In this document: piece after piece, positions 59,602 through 64,000 of the stretch
How positions within the stretch are numbered: position 1 is the stretch's first letter
Layout: each line of letters opens with the position of its first letter
Notes under the pieces: model-generated
What the model was told of the DNA's origin: nothing
The model's database searches: none
What the model saw: only the letters and a program-made list of their open reading frames with translations
Translations under genes and position numbers: made by a program
DNA from: Spirochaetae bacterium HGW-Spirochaetae-3
GTDB taxonomy: Bacteria > Spirochaetota > Spirochaetia > Treponematales > UBA12059
Reading direction: 5' to 3'
Assembly (NCBI GenBank): GCA_002839315.1
Contig: PGXV01000006.1
Location: forward strand, 125,176 to 189,175
Length of the DNA: 64,000 bases

Positions 59602-60783
59602 ATGCCCGATGAAGAACTCATAGCCCGTATGGACCGATTGAGGGATGGAATGCGCCTCCACGGGCTGGATGCGTATATCGTATCCTCCGAAGAAAACATC
59701 TGGTACCTTACGAGGCTCGTCTATAGGCCGGAGGAACGCCCGTTCTTTATCGTCATTCCGGTAGACGGACGGCCGACTCTCGTCGTGCCTATGCTGGAGG
59801 CCCGGCATCTCGGTAGGCCTCCCATAGACAGCGATGTCGTCGCGTATTGGGAATACCCTTCTCCGAAGGGCTCCGGGTGGGCCGACGTCCTCAGAGAAAC
59901 GATCAAAGGGGCGAAGAGCATCGGCGTAGAAGGAAAGATGAAGGCCGTCGTCGCGCAGGAGCTAAGCGGCTTGTCGCTTTCCGTCGTCGACGCCGTAGAG
60001 GAGCTGCGGCTCGTGAAGAGTCCGGCCGAGGTCGCCCTGATACGGAAGTCCGCCGCCATAGCCTCCGCCTCGATGGGCCGACTCCTTAAGGCCGTCTGCA
60101 AGGGCTCGTCTGTCGTCGAGTCCTTCATAGTCTCGAAATCCGTACAGACTGACCTGATCAAGTCGGGCGAGTTCAATCCGCTCGCTACCGCTCTCCTCAC
60201 CGCGGCGTGGCCGGCGCCGTTGAGTTCCATGCCCCATTCCGTGCCGCCCCTCGGCGCTCGCTTCGGGGGGCCCGGGCCGAACGTGGCGATGTGCTACTTC
60301 CGTATCAACGGGTACGCGGCCGAATGCGAGCGGACGTTCTTCCTGGATCCGCCCGGAGCCGAGGATCTCGAACGTTTCGCGGAGATCTCGGAGGCGAGGC
60401 GCCGGGCCTTCGCCTTGCTGAGGCCCGGCGTACGATGCTCGGAGATCGACGCGGCAGCCAACGGCTATCTTCGCTCCCGGGGCTTCCCGGAACGGCTACT
60501 GCATCGCACCGGGCACGGCATAGGGCTCGGCAACCACGAAGAACCGTGGCTCGCGGAGGGGGACGACCGGCAGCTACGGGAGAATATGATCGTAAGCGTA
60601 GAGCCCGGGCTGTACTTCGACGACCGGGGCGGGTACCGCCATTCCGATACGGTGCTCGTCACGAAGGACGGCTACGAGGTCCTCACGGACTATCCCGACT
60701 CTATCGAGTCTCTGACCCTCGGGAACGGCGGGCTCGGGGCGAGGCTCAAGGGCCGCGTCATACGGTCGGCCTTGGGAATGTAG
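59602..60783 (+). CDS. M24 creatinase-like protein with degenerate metal site
   Basis: A 393-aa pita-bread-fold protein of the M24B (Xaa-Pro peptidase/creatinase) type. The N-terminal creatinase domain (residues 1-135) is followed by the catalytic domain with PHSVPP (His212), the segment MCYFRINGYAAECERTFF, GHGIGLGNHEEP (His305, His312) and VSVEPGLYF (Glu334). In metal-dependent M24 enzymes the INGYAA segment carries two Asp and the end carries RxED; here they read Met230/Glu241 and RHSDT, so three of five metal ligands are missing. Creatinase and some ectoine hydrolases show the same loss, so this is probably an amidino- or amide-hydrolase, not a prolidase. GGAGG lies 5 nt before ATG 59602. 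Controlled by the divergent TetR. Confidence 0.85.
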   Translation: MPDEELIARMDRLRDGMRLHGLDAYIVSSEENIWYLTRLVYRPEERPFFIVIPVDGRPTLVVPMLEARHLGRPPIDSDVVAYWEYPSPKGSGWADVLRETIKGAKSIGVEGKMKAVVAQELSGLSLSVVDAVEELRLVKSPAEVALIRKSAAIASASMGRLLKAVCKGSSVVESFIVSKSVQTDLIKSGEFNPLATALLTAAWPAPLSSMPHSVPPLGARFGGPGPNVAMCYFRINGYAAECERTFFLDPPGAEDLERFAEISEARRRAFALLRPGVRCSEIDAAANGYLRSRGFPERLLHRTGHGIGLGNHEEPWLAEGDDRQLRENMIVSVEPGLYFDDRGGYRHSDTVLVTKDGYEVLTDYPDSIESLTLGNGGLGARLKGRVIRSALGM

Positions 60784-60804
60784 CGGCGATGCGGTCGCGC
60801 TAGC

Positions 60805-61866
60805 TTATAGCTTTACCTTCGATAGGTGCTTGTACGCCAGGATCAGCTCGTAGCTCATGCCGCCTTCCCCCCGGACGGGGCAGGCGGTGATCTCCTCGAT
60901 CTTCTCCAGGCGACTCTTCAGCGTATGCCGGTGTATCCCCAGGCGCTCGGCCGTCTTGCGGAAGCTCCTGTCGAGTTCGAAGAACGTCTCGAGCGTCGAG
61001 AGAAGCAGGCTGCCGTGCCGTTCGTCCCATTCGCGTATCAGGCCGAGGTTGTCGCGCGAGAAGCTGAGCAGGATGTCGGGCCGGCCGTCGTCGATGAACG
61101 CCTTGTACAGATACAGGTTCTCGTAGAACGACACGTGCCCGCCGCCGAACAGCGCCGTGCCGAGGAGCAGCGCTTCCCTGGCACGCCCCACGTAGGGACC
61201 GACCGGCTCGCCCTGAAGGAAGGAATCGCTGGCGCCGATCGACAGCCGGTTGTCTCCGGCGGCCGCGCGGAGCGAAAGCCTGATTTCCGCGGGCGCTACG
61301 CCTTCGGCGATGAGCATCAGCAGGTAGCGCTCGCTTGTCGTGGTTTCCCGTAAGGAACGTATATCGACGCCGAAGGGCAGATAGGGTGCGAGAGCCGCGG
61401 CTATCCCCTCTGGCTCGGTGGACGATGAGACGGCGAGTACTCGCCGCCGCGTCGACGTATGGTTGGCGACGGTCGAGGCGGGAGCGCTTTCATTATACTT
61501 GTCGACGGCGACGAACGGCCATAGCGCGCGCGCCAGTAGCGCCGCCGCGCCGTGTCTCGATATCCACGACGGGTACGTAATCACGGCGATGTCCTCGTAG
61601 GCGTTCGAAGAGTCGATGCCGGCCGGAAGCGCTAGTGCGCATGCGCACGCCTTCGAGCACATGGCCTCGAGCCGCGGGAGGTCGTCCGTGTCTCGAGGCT
61701 CGCCCGCGACGACGATATCGCCCGGGCGCGGTTGCTCGGCGTCGTCGGGCCCCGTCGTCTCGAGCACCCATATCGGCATCGGCGGAATCGTCGGTATCCG
61801 TCTCGGGACGAACCCTGCCAACTCCGGATCGGAGAGTATACGCTCCAGCGAAACGGGCTCGGCCAT
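60805..61866 (-). CDS. PucR-family transcriptional regulator
   Basis: A 353-aa regulator with a C-terminal PucR HTH (LLSTLETFFELDRSFRKT, AERLGIHRHTLKSRLEKI) and a GGDEF-like middle (about residues 180-280) as in PucR/CdaR proteins. These usually activate catabolic genes for purines, sugars or amino compounds. ATG 61866 (MAEPVSLERI) is preferred: TTGCCG-17-TATACT (61901-61873) ends 6 nt upstream; the longer frame covers the promoter. Divergent from the LD-carboxypeptidase and convergent with the M24 gene. Confidence 0.87.
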   Translation of the reverse strand: MAEPVSLERILSDPELAGFVPRRIPTIPPMPIWVLETTGPDDAEQPRPGDIVVAGEPRDTDDLPRLEAMCSKACACALALPAGIDSSNAYEDIAVITYPSWISRHGAAALLARALWPFVAVDKYNESAPASTVANHTSTRRRVLAVSSSTEPEGIAAALAPYLPFGVDIRSLRETTTSERYLLMLIAEGVAPAEIRLSLRAAAGDNRLSIGASDSFLQGEPVGPYVGRAREALLLGTALFGGGHVSFYENLYLYKAFIDDGRPDILLSFSRDNLGLIREWDERHGSLLLSTLETFFELDRSFRKTAERLGIHRHTLKSRLEKIEEITACPVRGEGGMSYELILAYKHLSKVKL

Positions 61867-61872
61867 TGGCGC

Positions 61873-62000
61873 AGTATACGGGCAATTACCGCAAGCGGCA
61901 ACGAAAAAGGGCGCAGGCCTCCCCCGTATACAACCTGTACAATTATTCCGATCCCGATTGGACCGTTTGGCCATTTCGCGTATGGCGATAATCGCCATAC
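61873..62000. promoter_or_regulatory. Divergent PucR/LD-carboxypeptidase control region with operator
   Basis: The PucR promoter lies at 61873-61901 on minus. On plus, GTATGGCGAT-A-ATCGCCATAC (61980-62000) is a perfect palindrome of 10+10 bases and contains GATAAT, a possible -10. It lies 49 nt before the LD-carboxypeptidase ATG. A regulator, possibly PucR itself, could use it. Confidence 0.65.
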
Positions 62001-62049
62001 ACTGGTCTACGGCAGGACGTCGATGCGCGAGGAATCGAGGAGATCGAAC

Positions 62050-63003
62050 ATGATAAAGCCACGACGGCTCAAGAAGGGCGCGACTATACGCGTCGTCTCG
62101 CCGGCGAGCGGCATGTGGGCCCGAAGCGAGCTATGGCGAGGCATCGAGGGCATCGAGGCGCTCGGATTCAACGTCCAGACGGGCGCGAGTGCCTTCCGTA
62201 ACAAGCACTACCTCGCGGGCGAAGACGAGGAGCGGGCTCGGGATCTGATGGACGCCTTCGTCGACCCAGACGTCGACGCGATACTCTGTAGCCAGGGCGG
62301 CTACGGAAGCGCTCGCCTTTTCTCCCTGCTCGATTTTAGCGCCGTCGCGGCCAATCCTAAGCCCTTCGTAGGCTACAGCGACATCACTGCGTTGCATCTG
62401 ATGTTCGGTCGACTCTCCGGGCTGGTCACCTTCCATGGCCCGAACGCCGCAGGCTTCGAGCAGGGGTATCTCACCGAGTATACGCGCGTCGCCTGGGAAG
62501 CCGCGGTCGAAGGCGAGGCCCCGATCGGATCCATATCGATGGCGAACCCCGACGGGTATCTCCTCAAGGTTACCGGAGGCGTAGCGGAAGGTCCGATCGT
62601 CGGCGGGAACCTGACTCTCGTATGCGCGTCGCTCGGTACGCCCTTCGAGATCGACACGCGAGGCAAGCTCCTCTTCTTCGAAGAACTGGACACCGAGCCG
62701 TGGATCATGGATCACATGATCACGCAGCTCGCCAACGCGGGCAAGCTACGCGACGCCGCTGGTATCGTGATCGGCGATTGCCGCGACTGCGAGCCGCGAA
62801 AGCTCGATCCGGGTTTTCATAACCAGTGTAGCTTCGAAGACGTCATTTTCGATCTTTTAAAGCCCGTCGGCAAGCCGCTCATCTATGGGCTCCCGCTCGG
62901 GCACGGGAAGGACAAGGCTACGCTACCGTTAGGCATCGGCGCGAGGCTCGACGCGACGGCCGGGACGCTAACCTTGCTGGAAGCGGCTACGATAGCCCCT
63001 TAA
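62050..63003 (+). CDS. LD-carboxypeptidase (S66/MccF-like)
   Basis: A 317-aa serine peptidase of family S66, which removes D-Ala from tetrapeptides during murein recycling; MccF relatives instead cleave peptide-nucleotide antibiotics. Motifs: VVSPASGMW, ILCSQGGYGSARL, the nucleophile Ser in VGYSDITAL (about residue 114), EELDTEPW and the catalytic His in GHGKDKATLPLG. ATG 62050 follows GAGGAGATCGAAC. A longer frame upstream is not real: it overlaps the promoter region. The peptide-binding protein follows 35 nt downstream, suggesting murein-peptide recovery. Confidence 0.92.
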   Translation: MIKPRRLKKGATIRVVSPASGMWARSELWRGIEGIEALGFNVQTGASAFRNKHYLAGEDEERARDLMDAFVDPDVDAILCSQGGYGSARLFSLLDFSAVAANPKPFVGYSDITALHLMFGRLSGLVTFHGPNAAGFEQGYLTEYTRVAWEAAVEGEAPIGSISMANPDGYLLKVTGGVAEGPIVGGNLTLVCASLGTPFEIDTRGKLLFFEELDTEPWIMDHMITQLANAGKLRDAAGIVIGDCRDCEPRKLDPGFHNQCSFEDVIFDLLKPVGKPLIYGLPLGHGKDKATLPLGIGARLDATAGTLTLLEAATIAP

Positions 63004-63038
63004 CGGGGGCTCAACGCCATATACGGAGGTACCGGAGC

Positions 63039-64000
63039 ATGAAAAGAATCTTCTTCGCCATCGTCGTCGCCATCGTCGCGGCGGCCTCACTCTCGGCGCA
63101 GGGCGGATCGGCGCCGGGTTACACGCTCAGGCTCGGTACGAGCGAGGACCTGGACGCCCTGTCCCCCTTCCTCGCCTACGAGCGGGCGGCCACCGAATTG
63201 TTCCTCATGGTCTACGATTCGCTCAGCGAGTTCGATGCGAATCTGGAACCCGCCCCGGGCCTGGCCAAGAGTTGGTCGGTAAGCGATGACAAGTTGACCT
63301 GGACCTTCATGCTACGGTCGGACGTCGCGTGGAGCGACGGCGTGCCGTTCACGTCGAAGGACGTCAAGTTCACCTACGAGACGATGGCGTCAGCCGAACT
63401 CGGACTTTATTACGGGTTCCTTTCGGGGATAGAATCCATCGAGACGCCAGACGATCATACCGTCGTCATCAAGACGTCCGAGCCCAAGGCCAATATTCTC
63501 CAGAATCCTACGCCGATCCTGCCGGAGCATATCTGGAAGGAAGGTCTCGACGATTTGGAGACGTTCGAGGACCCGGCCATGGTAGGCACCGGGCCGTTCC
63601 GGTTCAAGGAATGGCAGAAGGGCCAGTATTTCAGCTTGGTGGCTAATCCAAACTATTACGGCGGGGCACCGAAGGTCGGTGGCGCCGTGTTCTCAATATT
63701 CGCTAACCGCGAGACCCTAGCCCAGTCGCTTTCCAACGGCGAGATCGACGTGGCCCTGAATCTGTACCCCGATCAGATCGCTCAGTTGGAGCGATCCGGG
63801 AACGTGACGGTGCGCTCGTTCGCTGGCAACGGTTTTACGCAGATGACCATCAACTGCTGGAACGATCCCGCCTCCGGCGGCGATCTGGCGCTCCGCGATC
63901 CGTTAGTGCGCCGGGCCATCGACATGGCTCTTAACAAGAAAGATATCGTCGAGATAGCGTTCAATCGCGGCGGCGTCGCGGCGGACTCGCTCATCCCGCC
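63039..64000 (+). CDS. Peptide ABC transporter substrate-binding protein (3' end outside window)
   Basis: The first 320 residues of a family-5 solute-binding protein (oligopeptide/dipeptide class). Signal MKRIFFAIVVAIVAAASLSA, then the family N-terminus TLRLGTSEDLDALSPFL, LAKSWSVSDDKLTWTFMLR, GVPFTSKDVKFTYE, GTGPFRFKEWQKGQYFSLVA and LVRRAIDMALNKKDIVEIAF. Start ATG 63039 lies after CGGAGGTACCGGAGC. The frame is open to the window end, where permease and ATPase genes are expected. With the upstream LD-carboxypeptidase it probably takes up murein or host peptides. Confidence 0.9.
   Translation, partial: MKRIFFAIVVAIVAAASLSAQGGSAPGYTLRLGTSEDLDALSPFLAYERAATELFLMVYDSLSEFDANLEPAPGLAKSWSVSDDKLTWTFMLRSDVAWSDGVPFTSKDVKFTYETMASAELGLYYGFLSGIESIETPDDHTVVIKTSEPKANILQNPTPILPEHIWKEGLDDLETFEDPAMVGTGPFRFKEWQKGQYFSLVANPNYYGGAPKVGGAVFSIFANRETLAQSLSNGEIDVALNLYPDQIAQLERSGNVTVRSFAGNGFTQMTINCWNDPASGGDLALRDPLVRRAIDMALNKKDIVEIAFNRGGVAADSLIP

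Noticed and set aside
59508-59699. Longer TetR protein starting at 59699
   Set aside because: The extra 64 residues cover the divergent promoter and operator and do not look like TetR sequence.

Overview
The window is 64 kb of dense, GC-rich bacterial chromosome and reads as a spirochaete (Spirochaetales, treponeme-like). This is an inference from several features seen together: many signal peptides with relaxed lipoboxes, LysM and TPR-like envelope lipoproteins, a CHASE2 adenylate cyclase beside FecR and a beta-barrel, a long eukaryote-like IleRS, and a ribosome/tRNA-modification operon that runs into a free-standing FlhB C-terminal domain, an HD-GYP protein and YraN. Isoleucine ATA is common despite the GC content. 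I saw no rRNA, tRNA, CRISPR array, insertion sequence or prophage.

Layout. 1-5.3 kb: M23 peptidase tail, ptsI, der, a MerR regulator and an M18 aminopeptidase. 5.3-12.6 kb: two envelope proteins, ileS and a beta-helix lipoprotein. 12.6-17.7 kb: adenylate cyclase with CHASE2, divergent from an SLH-like protein, a beta-barrel and a FecR protein. 17.8-23.9 kb (minus): a seven-gene operon with a 6-TM protein, a winged-helix regulator, an ABC ATPase, two FtsX-type permeases, a LolA-like carrier and an outer-membrane barrel, preceded by a promoter with an embedded operator. 23.9-27.7 kb: lipoprotein MsrA, acyl-CoA synthetase and Dus. 27.7-33.5 kb: rpsP-khpA-rimM-trmD-rplS followed by a FliK-like protein, FlhB-C, HD-GYP, yraN and two small genes. 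33.5-43.6 kb: SpoIIE-type phosphatase, GGDEF-hemerythrin, serS, a Cys-rich 59-aa gene, prfA, prmC, a Rel/SpoT homologue and a chemoreceptor.

43.7-49.3 kb: an ABM monooxygenase-like gene on plus and, on minus, a tightly packed six-gene operon with two paralogous SCP2-like proteins, a class-III aminotransferase, a split transketolase and a glyoxalase-fold protein. A TetR-type operator lies in its promoter. This is the best candidate here for an undescribed metabolic system. 49.5-58.8 kb: MFS transporter, small and hypothetical genes, amidohydrolase, thioredoxin-CcdA fusion, a repeat/palindrome cluster, an HU-like protein with an Ig-like C-terminus, an E2-like acyltransferase without its catalytic His, LapA and DDAH. 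58.9-64 kb: TetR, a creatinase-like M24 protein, a PucR regulator, an LD-carboxypeptidase and a peptide-binding protein cut by the window end.

Two patterns recur. At least nine genes have a recognisable -35/-10 promoter whose -10 box ends only 5-10 nt before the start codon, with no Shine-Dalgarno, which implies leaderless mRNAs. Four promoters also carry perfect palindromes placed where a repressor would bind.
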